Source: Achromobacter pulmonis
Lineage (GTDB): Bacteria > Pseudomonadota > Gammaproteobacteria > Burkholderiales > Burkholderiaceae_B
Reading direction: 5' to 3'
DNA: 64,000 nt
Assembly: GCF_902859765.1 (NCBI RefSeq)
Contig: NZ_CADIJV010000008.1
Coordinates: 62,001-126,000, forward strand
The translations under genes were made by a program, and so were the position numbers. Positions 1-9,600 of this stretch are shown piece by piece. Each line of letters opens with the position of its first letter. The stretch's first letter is position 1. The notes under the pieces are model-generated. The model was not told the DNA's origin. It did no database searches and saw only the letters and a list, made by a program, of their open reading frames with translations.

Positions 1-1
1 C

Positions 2-586
2 TGGATCCACCTGGGTTCGATGCATGAGCGCTTGGCCGGCGAGGACCGGCTCGGCAACACCGGTGTCACCTTCGCGCCGGACGGCGCCATCGCCGCCACC
101 TACCGCAAGGTGCATCTGTACGACGCGGTGGTCGATGGCACGCCCTACCGCGAGTCCGCCGACTTCGCGCCCGGCGCGCACCTGCAAACGGTCGACGCGG
201 CCGGACTGACGCTGGGCCTGAGCATCTGCTACGACCTGCGCTTTGCCGAGCTCTACCGCGCCCTGCGCGCGCGCGGCGCCAATGTGCTGGTGGTGCCGGC
301 AGCCTTCAACCTGCACACCGGCCGCGACCATTGGGAACCGCTGCTGCGCGCCCGCGCCATCGAGAACCAGTGCTACGTGATCGCCGCCGCGCAGATCGGT
401 GGCGACGGACCGGGCCTGCCGTGCCTGGGCCGCAGCATGATCATCGACCCCTGGGGCACAGTGCTGGCCTGCATGCCGGACCGCGCCGGCCACATCACGG
501 CCGACCTCGATCCGCAGCGGGTGGCCACGCTGCGCGCCGCCCTGCCGGCCTGGGAACACCGGCGCATGGATCTCTACCCCGGTTGA
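2..586 (+). CDS. Carbon-nitrogen hydrolase (nitrilase superfamily), 5' end outside window
   Basis: The reading frame is open from base 2, so the protein begins before the window; about 194 residues are visible. The nitrilase fold is recognisable from YRKVHLYD, which carries the catalytic lysine, and from SICYDLRF, which carries the nucleophilic cysteine. The C-terminal part ([16 protein letters not shown], then [12 protein letters not shown]) is typical of the Nit1/YafV-like amidase branch. The catalytic glutamate would lie in the missing N-terminal part. Nit1-like members hydrolyse deaminated glutathione and related omega-amides; which substrate applies here cannot be read from the sequence. 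It ends 62 bp before the convergent methyltransferase gene. Confidence 0.85.
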   Translation, partial: WIHLGSMHERLAGEDRLGNTGVTFAPDGAIAATYRKVHLYDAVVDGTPYRESADFAPGAHLQTVDAAGLTLGLSICYDLRFAELYRALRARGANVLVVPAAFNLHTGRDHWEPLLRARAIENQCYVIAAAQIGGDGPGLPCLGRSMIIDPWGTVLACMPDRAGHITADLDPQRVATLRAALPAWEHRRMDLYPG

Positions 587-648
587 TTCGACGCCGGCCG
601 CCGCGCCCGCGCGCGGCGCGTCCGCTCGACGGACCGCTGGCCCCCCCG

Positions 649-1266
649 TCAGCCAACCTTGCGGCAAAAGCAATAGATATGCCGGAAAGGGTCGTCCACC
701 ATATGGCGCGACGCGTGCACCCCCTCGATGTCGGGCACGAACTCCTCGAACCCGCCATCCACCACCACCGGAAAGGGCGTGCGCTCGGGTAGATCGTTGT
801 AGCCCAGCAGCAGCACGCCGCCGGGCTTGAGCACCGTATGGCATTGCGCCAGCAGGCGGCGTAGGCCCGCCTCGCCGTCAATGCCCGCGCCCAGCACACC
901 GTTGGCGATCACCACGTCGAAGCGTTCCGCGCCGTAGTGCGCCGCCATCTCCAGCGCATCGCCGACCCAATGCCGCCCAGGGCGCCCGTAGACGGCGTTG
1001 CGCGGCAGGATGTCGAGCGAATGGAAGTTCGCGCGCAGCAGCCGCGGGTAGTGCCAGTTGTGCTTGTCCAGGCCGAGGAACAGCAGGTCCTGTGATCCGC
1101 CCGCGCCTTCGGCCAACCGGTTCAGGTAGCCGAAGATGCGCTGTTCCAGAAATACCCGGTTGGGCGCATCCAGCCGGAAGTCGACCCCGCAGCGTTCGGC
1201 CAGCGCGGGCGACAGTCTGAACAGTCCCCGCTTGCCGATGTACTTCACCTTGCGTATGCCTTTCAT
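649..1266 (-). CDS. Class I SAM-dependent methyltransferase-like protein
   Basis: A 205-residue protein. The ATG at 1266 is chosen over upstream starts because a strong GGGGGAA ribosome-binding site lies 4 bases before it. The fold is seen as LLFLGLD (strand 1 region, not the usual GxGxG), then GDALEMA, ERFDVVIANGVLG and LKPGGVLLLGYND, the usual order of a Rossmann methyltransferase. The glycine-rich motif I is poorly conserved, so SAM binding is inferred from the later motifs. The substrate is unknown. It is transcribed away from the adhesin operon and shares the 537-bp gap upstream with it. Confidence 0.7.
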   Translation of the reverse strand: MKGIRKVKYIGKRGLFRLSPALAERCGVDFRLDAPNRVFLEQRIFGYLNRLAEGAGGSQDLLFLGLDKHNWHYPRLLRANFHSLDILPRNAVYGRPGRHWVGDALEMAAHYGAERFDVVIANGVLGAGIDGEAGLRRLLAQCHTVLKPGGVLLLGYNDLPERTPFPVVVDGGFEEFVPDIEGVHASRHMVDDPFRHIYCFCRKVG

Positions 1267-1803
1267 TGCGTTCCCCCATTGATTCTCAACAGACGTGGGG
1301 GACCATGTTTGCCGACCCGGCGCGGCGAAATCAATATGTTTGACAACAATGCGCCCGACATTCCCGCTCACTCCGTCCGACATAACGCAAGCGTGCAATA
1401 CGCAGCAAAAAGTGCGGCTGAAAGTTTCAATAGAGCCCGCTGCTATGGGTTCGCATCAAGATCGATTCAGTATCGGACTGATCTGCGGATTTTCCGTGCA
1501 TTAATGAGCATAGACTCACTTCTGCCGAAAAATCCTGGCCGTTCTTCAGCAACGTTGAACGCGCCCGGCCATCGGCGCCAATTGCCGTTCGGCGACCTCG
1601 CCAGACAAAAACCACTTCAATGGCTGAGCGGCAAATGTCCAACCGTGGATGATCAAATCCACCCAACCAAAAAAGATCACTTTGTCCGTCAGAAGGTGGA
1701 CCGGCACATGCATCAAGCCAATAGAAAAATACCTGGATGCAACCAGGAAAAAAAAGCGGTCCCATATCGGCGTCGTGATGATGTCTCGCGCTCTGAGTCC
1801 CTG
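1267..1803. promoter_or_regulatory. 537-bp A/T-richer gap upstream of adhesin operon
   Basis: No gene is supported here. The open frame that runs through it into the outer-membrane channel gene has no ribosome-binding site, and its translation (many Arg, His, Gln) does not look like a folded protein or signal peptide. The DNA is clearly richer in A and T than both flanks and has several A tracts, for example near 1,673 and 1,748. It lies between divergent genes, so it probably holds the promoter and control sites of the adhesin operon. I could not fix a clear -35/-10 pair. Confidence 0.4.
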
Positions 1804-3174
1804 ATGGATCACGCGCCGCGCCCCGCCCGGCCCCGCCGGCCTGGCGACCGGCTGTGCAAGTGGGCGTGCTGCGCGCGCATTCTGGCGGCGCTGTCCGCGT
1901 CGGCCGGCGCGTGCGCCGTCCACGCCACGCAACCGGCGCCCGCGGCCCACGCCGCGACAGCCACGGCATCCAAGCCCGCCGTTACCTTGCAGGCCCTGGT
2001 CAACGCCGCCGTCACCGGCCATCCGCTGGCGCGCGCCGCCGCGCAGGAAGTGGCGGCCGCCAACGTCGATGTGGATGCCGCCCGGCGCCACTGGTGGCCA
2101 GCGGCCTCCGTGGTCATGGAATCGCACTCCACCTCGCCTAATTCCCCCGCCGCGCGTGGACTCCAGCTCGAACAGACCCTGTGGGACGGCGGCCAGCTCA
2201 ACGCCAACATCGACCGCGCGCTGGCCGACGCCAGCAAGAGCGAAGCGCGCATCTTGTGGCAGCGTCAGCAACTGGCGCTGCAGGTGATCGGCGCCTGGCA
2301 GGCCCTGATCAGCGCCCGCGACAAGGTCGCGGTGGCGCGCGAAACCATCGCCCTGCTGCATGGCTACGAAGCACAGATCCGCCGCCGTGTCGCGGCCGAC
2401 GCATCGCCTGCCGTGGACGTCGAACTGGCCTTGTCGCGCCTGCGGCAGACGGAAGTCGACCTGGCGGCCGCGCGCTCCAGCTTGCGCCTGGCCGCGCAAC
2501 GCCTGGAACAATTGACCGGCTTGCCGGCACTGGACGAAGACGCCGACGCCTTGCCCCACTGGCCCGACCCGGCCACGGTCAAGGCGGTCGCGGCGCGCCT
2601 GCATGCCCAAGACCTCGCCACCCTGGCGCGTGACAGCGCCGCCGTGCAGATGGCGCGCAGCGACGTGGCGGCGATGCAGGCCCAGCTCGAAGCCAAACAC
2701 GCGCAGCGCTGGCCCACCGCCTACCTGCGCGTCAACAAGCCCTTGGGCGATTCCTACCCCGGCGCCGGCACCGATCGCGGCACCTCGGTATTCGTGGGCA
2801 TCCGCTATACACCCGGCGCGGGCTTCGCAACCGGCATCGAGGCCGATGCGATCAACGAACGCGTGGCCGCGGCCGGCCAGTCGGTCGAGGCGGCCTGGCT
2901 GGAGCAGCGCGAGGCCATGTACGGCGACGTCGACCAATACCTGTCAGCGCAACGCCAGCTGACGGCGCTGCAAAGCGCGGTCGCGGGCTCGCGCCACGTG
3001 CTGGACTCCTATTCCCGGCAATTCACCGCCGGCCGCAAATCCTGGATCGACCTGCTCAATGCCGTGCGCGAGCTGGCGCAGAACCAGTACGCCGCGGCCG
3101 ACTCCCAGGCTGCGCTTGCCGCCTCGATCTATCGCCTGCAGGTGCGCCTGGGCGAAACGGAGTTGCAGCCTTGA
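1804..3174 (+). CDS. TolC-like outer-membrane efflux protein of a type I secretion system
   Basis: A 456-residue outer-membrane channel subunit. From the ATG at 1804 it has a basic N-terminus and an Ala-rich segment resembling a signal peptide (ILAALSASAGACAVHA), then the two long helical repeats of the TolC/OEP family, with repeated Ala/Gln/Leu helices and the LEQTLWDGG and YLSAQRQLTALQ segments. Its job is to form the trimeric outer-membrane duct through which the giant adhesin leaves the cell. It is first in an operon whose next gene overlaps its stop by 4 bp. The start is uncertain because the frame is open further upstream and the ribosome-binding site is weak. Confidence 0.85.
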   Translation: MDHAPRPARPRRPGDRLCKWACCARILAALSASAGACAVHATQPAPAAHAATATASKPAVTLQALVNAAVTGHPLARAAAQEVAAANVDVDAARRHWWPAASVVMESHSTSPNSPAARGLQLEQTLWDGGQLNANIDRALADASKSEARILWQRQQLALQVIGAWQALISARDKVAVARETIALLHGYEAQIRRRVAADASPAVDVELALSRLRQTEVDLAAARSSLRLAAQRLEQLTGLPALDEDADALPHWPDPATVKAVAARLHAQDLATLARDSAAVQMARSDVAAMQAQLEAKHAQRWPTAYLRVNKPLGDSYPGAGTDRGTSVFVGIRYTPGAGFATGIEADAINERVAAAGQSVEAAWLEQREAMYGDVDQYLSAQRQLTALQSAVAGSRHVLDSYSRQFTAGRKSWIDLLNAVRELAQNQYAAADSQAALAASIYRLQVRLGETELQP

Positions 3175-5351
3175 GCCGACCCGCGCAGGTAAAAACCGCC
3201 CTCGACTCGCTCGCCTGGGCCTTGAGCCGGCTGGCCGCAATGCAGGGCACGGCGCTCGATCCCATGCGGCTGCGATCCGGCCTGCGGCTGTGCGAGGCCG
3301 CGCCGCTGGCGATCGGCCAGCTTGAACTGCTGTGCCGGCATCTCGGCGTGGACGCGCCGCAGCTGCTGGCCGCGCCCGATCCGGCGCACCTGCCGCTGCT
3401 GTGCCACCTGCAGGACGACCGCTGGGGCATCGTGACGGAACTGGCGCCCGGCGGCGATTGGACCGTCGATTGCGGCACGGGCGCCGTGATGGTCGCGGGC
3501 CCGGCCCTGGCCGACCGCTGCATGCGGCTGCGGCTGGCCGAAGCGCCGTCCGGCGCCGAGGCCGCAGGCGTGCATGCCGGCCCCGCCGGCAACGCGTCGG
3601 CGGCCTCCTTCGGCGCGCGCCGCAACGCGGCCATCCGGCCGCATCGCGGCGCGCTGATCGAGGCCTGCGCGGGGTCGGTCATGATCGGCCTGCTGGCGCT
3701 GGCTACCTCCATGTTCTCGATGCAGGTCTACGACCGGGTCATCCCCACGCGCGGCGAATACACGCTGTTCGTGCTGGCCTGCGGCGTGCTGGTCAGCGTG
3801 CTCATCGAACTGGCCGTCAAGATCGCCCGCGCCCGGGTCATGGACCACGTGGTTGTCGGCGTCGATGGCATGCTGTCGCGCGACATCTTCCATCGCCTGA
3901 TGCAGGTGCGCATCGACCAGATGCCGGCCTCGGTGGGGTCGTTGGCCGCGCAGATCCGCGGCTATGAACAGGTGCGCGCCTTCTACACGGCGTCCTCGCT
4001 GTTCGCGCTGGTGGACCTGCCCATGGCGCTGGTGTTCATCGCCATCGTGATGGCGCTGGCCACGCCGCTGGTGGGCCTGGTGCTGCTGGCCTTCGCGCTG
4101 GCCGCGCTGTTCATCGGCCTGTCGTCGCAGCGCCGCGTGGCGCGCCAGGCCAAGGAAGGCGCCGGCTATGCCAACCTCAAGACCGGGCTGCTGGTGGAAG
4201 CGGTCGAAGGCGCCGAGACCATCAAGGCCGGCGCCGGCGGCTGGCGCTTCCTGTCGCGCTGGCTCGAAGTCAGCGCGCAGACCATCGTCAACGATCTCAA
4301 GCTGCGCCATCTCAGCGAAAACGTCGGCTACCTCGGCGCATCGGTGCAGCAGCTCAGCTACGCCTGCCTGATCGTCGCGGGCGCCCTGGCCGTCATGCAT
4401 GGCGAGATGACCACCGGCGCGCTGATCGCCTGCTCCATTCTCAGCGGCCGCATCCTGACCCCGATCCTGCAGGTGCCCGGCCTGTTGGTGCAACGCGCCC
4501 ACGCGCTGGCCGCCGAAGAGGGGCTGGAACGCCTCTATCAATTGCAGACCGACAACCACGGCGTGCGGCGGCCGCTGGTGCCCGAGCGGCTCGAAGGCCG
4601 CTTCCTGCTCGAGGACGTATCGTTTGCCTATGGCGACAATCCGCCCGCGCTGCGCGTGCCGCGCCTGCTCATCACGCCCGGCGAGCGCATCGCCGTGATC
4701 GGCCCCATCGGCTCGGGCAAATCGACACTGCTGCGCCTGCTGACCGGCATGTACGTGCCGCAATCGGGCCGGGTGCTGCTGGACGATCTCGACCTGTCGC
4801 ACATCAGCCGCCAGGTGCTGAGCCGCCGGATCGGCTACCTGCAACAGGATCATCGCCTGTTCCAGGGCTCGCTGCGCGAGAACCTGTTGATCGGCCTGCC
4901 CGATCCGGGCGACGAGGAAATCCTGCGCGCCATGCGCCGCACCGGTATGGATCGCATCGTCGCGGCCCACCCCAAGGGCCTGGAGCGGCCCATCGTCGAA
5001 GGCGGCCGCGGCCTGAGCGGCGGGCAGCGCCAGTTGGTCGCGTTCACCCGCCTGCTGCTGTGCAAGCCCGGCATCATCCTGCTGGACGAACCGACCGCCT
5101 CCATGGATGACGACCAGGAGCGCCGTTGCCTGGGCGTGCTGGCCGAAGAGGCGCAGGCCGGCGCCACGCTGGTGATGGTGACGCACAAACCCACCGTGCT
5201 GTCGCTGGCCGACCGCATCGTGGTCATGGTCGGCCACGGCATCGTCAAGGACGGGCCGCGCGACGCGGTGCTGGCGGGCCTGGGCGTCAGGCGCCAGGGC
5301 GAGCCGCGCGTGACCGCTGTCGCGCCCGGCATCGCGGGAGCATCGTCATGA
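3171..5351 (+). CDS. Type I secretion ABC transporter, permease-ATPase fusion with a C39-like N-terminus
   Basis: A 726-residue inner-membrane exporter of the LapB/HlyB/SiiF type. Residues 1-130 resemble a C39-like domain but lack the catalytic Cys, so they probably bind the substrate and do not cut it. Membrane segments follow (starting near SVMIGLLALATSMFSMQVYD). The ATPase shows Walker A GPIGSGKST, signature LSGGQRQ, Walker B IILLDEPT and H-loop THKPT. The start is TTG, overlapping the previous stop (TTGA), with CGGAG 8 bases upstream. It energises adhesin export with the channel before it and the adaptor after it. Confidence 0.93.
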   Translation: MSRPAQVKTALDSLAWALSRLAAMQGTALDPMRLRSGLRLCEAAPLAIGQLELLCRHLGVDAPQLLAAPDPAHLPLLCHLQDDRWGIVTELAPGGDWTVDCGTGAVMVAGPALADRCMRLRLAEAPSGAEAAGVHAGPAGNASAASFGARRNAAIRPHRGALIEACAGSVMIGLLALATSMFSMQVYDRVIPTRGEYTLFVLACGVLVSVLIELAVKIARARVMDHVVVGVDGMLSRDIFHRLMQVRIDQMPASVGSLAAQIRGYEQVRAFYTASSLFALVDLPMALVFIAIVMALATPLVGLVLLAFALAALFIGLSSQRRVARQAKEGAGYANLKTGLLVEAVEGAETIKAGAGGWRFLSRWLEVSAQTIVNDLKLRHLSENVGYLGASVQQLSYACLIVAGALAVMHGEMTTGALIACSILSGRILTPILQVPGLLVQRAHALAAEEGLERLYQLQTDNHGVRRPLVPERLEGRFLLEDVSFAYGDNPPALRVPRLLITPGERIAVIGPIGSGKSTLLRLLTGMYVPQSGRVLLDDLDLSHISRQVLSRRIGYLQQDHRLFQGSLRENLLIGLPDPGDEEILRAMRRTGMDRIVAAHPKGLERPIVEGGRGLSGGQRQLVAFTRLLLCKPGIILLDEPTASMDDDQERRCLGVLAEEAQAGATLVMVTHKPTVLSLADRIVVMVGHGIVKDGPRDAVLAGLGVRRQGEPRVTAVAPGIAGASS

Positions 5352-6580
5352 AGCGCGCAGCCATGGTGCCGTCCCGGCCCAAAGCCGGCGGCACGCCGGT
5401 GATCGTGGGCGAAGTCTGGCAGGCGCTGTCGCTGCTGCCGCCGCGGCAGCGCGCGCGCTGGTGCCTGCGCGCCATGTTCGCCGGGCTGTGCGTGCTGGTG
5501 GCCTGGGCCGCGGTGGGCAAGATCGACCAGGTCACGCGCGCGCCGGCGCAGATCATCGCGGCGGCGCGCACCCAGGTCATCCAGTCGCCCGACGGCGGCA
5601 TCGTGACCGAGCTGCATGTGCACGAGGGCGACACCGTGCGCGCCGGCGACGTGCTGGTGACCTTGCAGGAAGCGCGCGCCCGCGCCGCGGTGTCCGACAG
5701 CAACGCCAAGGTGGCGGCGCTGCGCATCACCCTGGCGCGCCTGCACGCCGAGGTCTACGGCAAGCCGCTGGTGTTTCCCGACGACCTGCGCGGCTACGAC
5801 GACTACATCCGCAACCAGCGCGATCTCTACAAGAAGCGCCGCACCGCGATCGAAGGCGACCTGGCCGCGCTGGGCAACATGCTGAAGCTGTCGCGCCAGG
5901 AACTGGCCATCAACCGCAAGCTGGTGGCCACCGGCGACGTCAGCCAGGCCGAGATCCTGCGGCTGCAGCGGGCCGTGGCCGACATCCAGGCGCAGATGAC
6001 CAACCGCCGCAACAAGTACTTCCAGGATGCCCAGGCCGAAATGACCAAAGCGCAGGAAGACCTGACCACCCAGACCGAGCAGTTGCGCGACCGCAGCCAG
6101 GTGCTGGAGCAGACGCGCCTGACCGCCACCGCCGACGGCATCGTCAACAACATCCGCGTCAACACCATCGGCGGCGTGGTGCGCCCCGGCGAGACGGTCA
6201 TGGAAATCCTGCCGACCCGCGGCGACCTGCTGGCCGAAGCGCGCGTCAGCCCGGCCGACATCGCCTTCGTCAAGGTGGGCCAGCGCGCCAACGTCCGCAT
6301 CGACGCTTACGACGCCTCCATCTTCGGGGCCATGCAGGGCGAGGTCAGCTACATCAGCCCCGACGTGCTCCAGGAAGAAACCCGCCAGGGGCCGGCGCAT
6401 TACTACCGCGTGCGCATCCTGATCCGCGAGGCGGAATTCAAACACCATTCGGCCGAGCAGATCCTGCTACGCCCGGGCATGACCGCCAGCGTCGACATCA
6501 AGGCGCGCGAACGCACGGTGCTGCAGTACCTCGCCAAACCCATCACCAAGGGATTGCAGCAGTCGCTGGGCGAACGCTGA
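5348..6580 (+). CDS. HlyD-family periplasmic adaptor of the type I secretion system
   Basis: A 410-residue membrane-fusion protein. It has one N-terminal membrane segment (AMFAGLCVLVAWAAVG), a biotinyl-lipoyl-like half motif (QSPDGGIVTELHVHEGDTV), a long coiled-coil hairpin (roughly residues 110-255), the second lipoyl half (GIVNNIRVNTIGGVVRPGE) and a beta-barrel C-terminus. It bridges the ABC exporter and the outer-membrane channel. The ATG overlaps the ABC gene stop (ATGA), indicating translational coupling. Its length and layout are normal for HlyD/LapC/SiiD proteins. Confidence 0.92.
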   Translation: MKRAAMVPSRPKAGGTPVIVGEVWQALSLLPPRQRARWCLRAMFAGLCVLVAWAAVGKIDQVTRAPAQIIAAARTQVIQSPDGGIVTELHVHEGDTVRAGDVLVTLQEARARAAVSDSNAKVAALRITLARLHAEVYGKPLVFPDDLRGYDDYIRNQRDLYKKRRTAIEGDLAALGNMLKLSRQELAINRKLVATGDVSQAEILRLQRAVADIQAQMTNRRNKYFQDAQAEMTKAQEDLTTQTEQLRDRSQVLEQTRLTATADGIVNNIRVNTIGGVVRPGETVMEILPTRGDLLAEARVSPADIAFVKVGQRANVRIDAYDASIFGAMQGEVSYISPDVLQEETRQGPAHYYRVRILIREAEFKHHSAEQILLRPGMTASVDIKARERTVLQYLAKPITKGLQQSLGER

Positions 6581-6640
6581 TTCCTACATACCGGGGCCGC
6601 CGTGCCTCGGGGCCATTCTTCAACCTGCCGAGACTTCTCA

Positions 6641-9600
6641 ATGAAAAACGCGCTCAGGACCATACCCGTCACCATCAAGAACGGAACCATCTCGTTGAAT
6701 CTAAAGCTGGCCGATGTCCAGAGCATGGCGATCGTCGGCGTCGACCTGGTCGCCCTGATGCGGGACGGCACCCGGTTGCTGTTGCCGGGGCTGGCCGTCA
6801 GGATTCTCGAACGGCCGTCGCCCACGTTGCAGTTCCTGGACCAGCAACTGTCCGGCGCCGACCTGTTCACCAAGGTCGATATCGACAGCACCGCGCTCAA
6901 GGACGCCACCGAGGCCTTGCAGGTGCCGGTGTCCGAGCCGACCTCATCCGATAACGTCGGCAACGCGCACGGCGCGACGGAAGAAGACGGCAAGGCCGGC
7001 GACGCGGCGGCCGGAGAAGGCACGGGCGACCTGTCGGCCGGCGCCGTGGACGGCCTGGATACCGGCGACGCATCCAAGGGCGAAAGCGACAAGAGCGGCG
7101 ACGAACCACAGGCCTGGTACCAGGAATATGGCTGGATCCTGGGCCTGGTGGGCCTGGCCGGACTGGCGCTGGGCCTGTCCAGCAGCAAGAAAAAAAACAA
7201 GGACGAAGACAAACCGGCCGAAGCGGCGCGGCCGGACGCGCCCGCGGGCGACACCCCCGCCGCGCCCGACGACAGCAATACGCCGCCCACGCCGCCCGAG
7301 GCCGAGGGCGAAAAGCCCGCAGTGACCGTCACCGGCGGCATCGCCGCCGGCGTCTTCAACCACGCCGAAACGCTCTCCGTGACGCTGTACGGCGCCCAGG
7401 GCCAGGAACTGGCGCGCGGCGAACTGGTGGTCGGCCCGAACGGGCAGGTGCTGTCCTACCGCGCCGAACTGCCGGCCGACTATGTCGGGCCGGTGCGGGT
7501 CGTGGTCACCGACGGCGCGCGCGACGGCCTCGGCTTCATCGATGAATACCGTCAGGCCATGGCCCTCGGGCAGGGCATGACGGCGGAGCAGGCTGAACGC
7601 TTCGCCAGCGCCGACTTCGCGCCCCTGAGCGCCATCGCCTGGCGGGCGGAAGGCCAAATGGACATGCGCGTCTCGGTGACGCCGCTGACCGAACTGGCGG
7701 CACGGCTGCTGCAAGCGCCGGCCGACCCCACGCAAGCACTCGATGGCGTGACGGCCGAGCAGGTGGCCGCGATGGCCGCCGCCGTCGCCGATTTCGCCAA
7801 GACATTCACCGGCGATACGCAGATCAACGATATCCTCGGCCCGGTCATCGCCATCAACGCCGACAACTTCGGCGCCGGCGCCGCCGACGCGCAAGCCTAT
7901 GGCCGGGCGCTGGCGGGCATGGCCGGCCTGGACGCGGTATCGGGCGCGCTGGAACAGACCCTGCGGCTGTTGACGCGCGGCCTGGAGCGCGCCGACGACG
8001 GCACGCTGCGGGTGGCGCAGTCGGTCGAGGGCGCGATCCTGCTGAGCGCGATGCAACAGGCCAATACGCTGTTGGCCGGGCTGGACGACCACTCGCTGTT
8101 CGACGCCTTCGTCTTGCCCGAGGTGCCGTGGAGCACGGTCACGGCCACCTTCGCCGATGCCGCCCCGTCCGAGGTCAGCGGCATCGACGCGCTGGGCTCG
8201 GCGACGCAGCCGTCGGTCACGGTATCGTGGGATGCCGACGGCGGCGCCCGCCTCGCCGCCGGGCAGACGGTGGCGCTGTACCTGCTCGACGGCCGCCAGG
8301 TCGCGGCGCACACGCTGTCGGACGAAGACATCGCCGCCGGCCACCTGACGCTGAACGCGCCCGATTACGGCGAACAGGCTCTGGGCGCCGATGGCGTCAA
8401 GCGGTTGTTCGTCACCGTGGCCGACGACGCCGGCCTGCTGATAGCGCGTTCCGAACTGCATACCTACGGCCTGGTCAGCGCCGAGGTTGACGCCATCACT
8501 GGCCTGAGCGCGGACACCGGCCTGTCGAACTCCGATTTCATCACCAATCAACCGGTGCAGGCGGTGTCCGGCACCTATCGCGGCACGCTGGGCGAGAACA
8601 CCCACATCGAAGTGTCGGCCGACGGCGGCCGCACCTGGGTCGCCACCCGCGTCACTGCCGGCGCGGACGGCGCCGGCGGCACCTGGGTGTCGGAGTCGCT
8701 GCGCCTGGACGCCACCGCACAAGACGAGGACGCGCGCCTGCTGACGCGCGTGAGCGTGTCTGGCGGCGATGGCGAGCAGGCCTTGACGCTGGCCGGCGCC
8801 TCGCACGACTTCGTGCTGGACGTGACGCCGCCGGAAGCGGTGGTGGCGTCCATCGACAGCATCAGCGCGCCCCTGCCGGGCGCCCTCGACGGCTTCCTGT
8901 TCTCGCAGGCCTCGCAGACCATCCGCGGCACGGTCGACGGCACGCTGGCGGCCGATGAGCGGGTGGTGGTGTCGATCGACGGCGGCAACACGTGGATCGC
9001 CGGCGAAGCGGATGGCGCCAATTGGCAGGTCACGGTCGGCTTCTCCAAGCACGGGCCGGGCGAGATCCTGGCGCGCGTCAGCGACATGGCCGGCAATGTC
9101 ACGGCCGCGCAGACACACCCCTATCAATTCACCGAGGCCTCGCTGGAGGGCGTGATACCGACCCAGGCGGTGGACGTGCAGGCCGTCACCGACCACATCG
9201 GCGACTCGCAAGCCGACCCCTACGATTTCATGGGCGAACTGCGTCCCGGCATGAGCACGGATGACCGCCGCCCCACCTTCACCGGCACGGTCAGCGCCGA
9301 CCTGCAGGGCGACCAGGTGCTGGTGCTGGTCGACAGCATCAATGGCGGCCCCGAACGCCTGCTGGGCTACGCCAACGTAGCGCCCGGCGAGGACGGGCAA
9401 CTGCCGCAATGGTCGTTCACGCCGGTGGCGGACATGGCGGTGGGGCGCCACCAGGTGTTGGTCAAAGTGTTCTCGCCCAGCCAGAACGCGTGGTCGGCGC
9501 CCTATCCCGAAGGCGTCGACGCAAACACCCCCGACGCTAAGTCCAACTGGGGCGCCTGGGACGTGAACGTGCAGTCCATCACGTTCGATGGCGTCATCAT

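Noticed and set aside
1279-1803. N-terminal extension of the TolC-like protein
   Set aside because: The frame is open but would place 175 residues of non-TolC sequence before the signal peptide, with no ribosome-binding site at its start.
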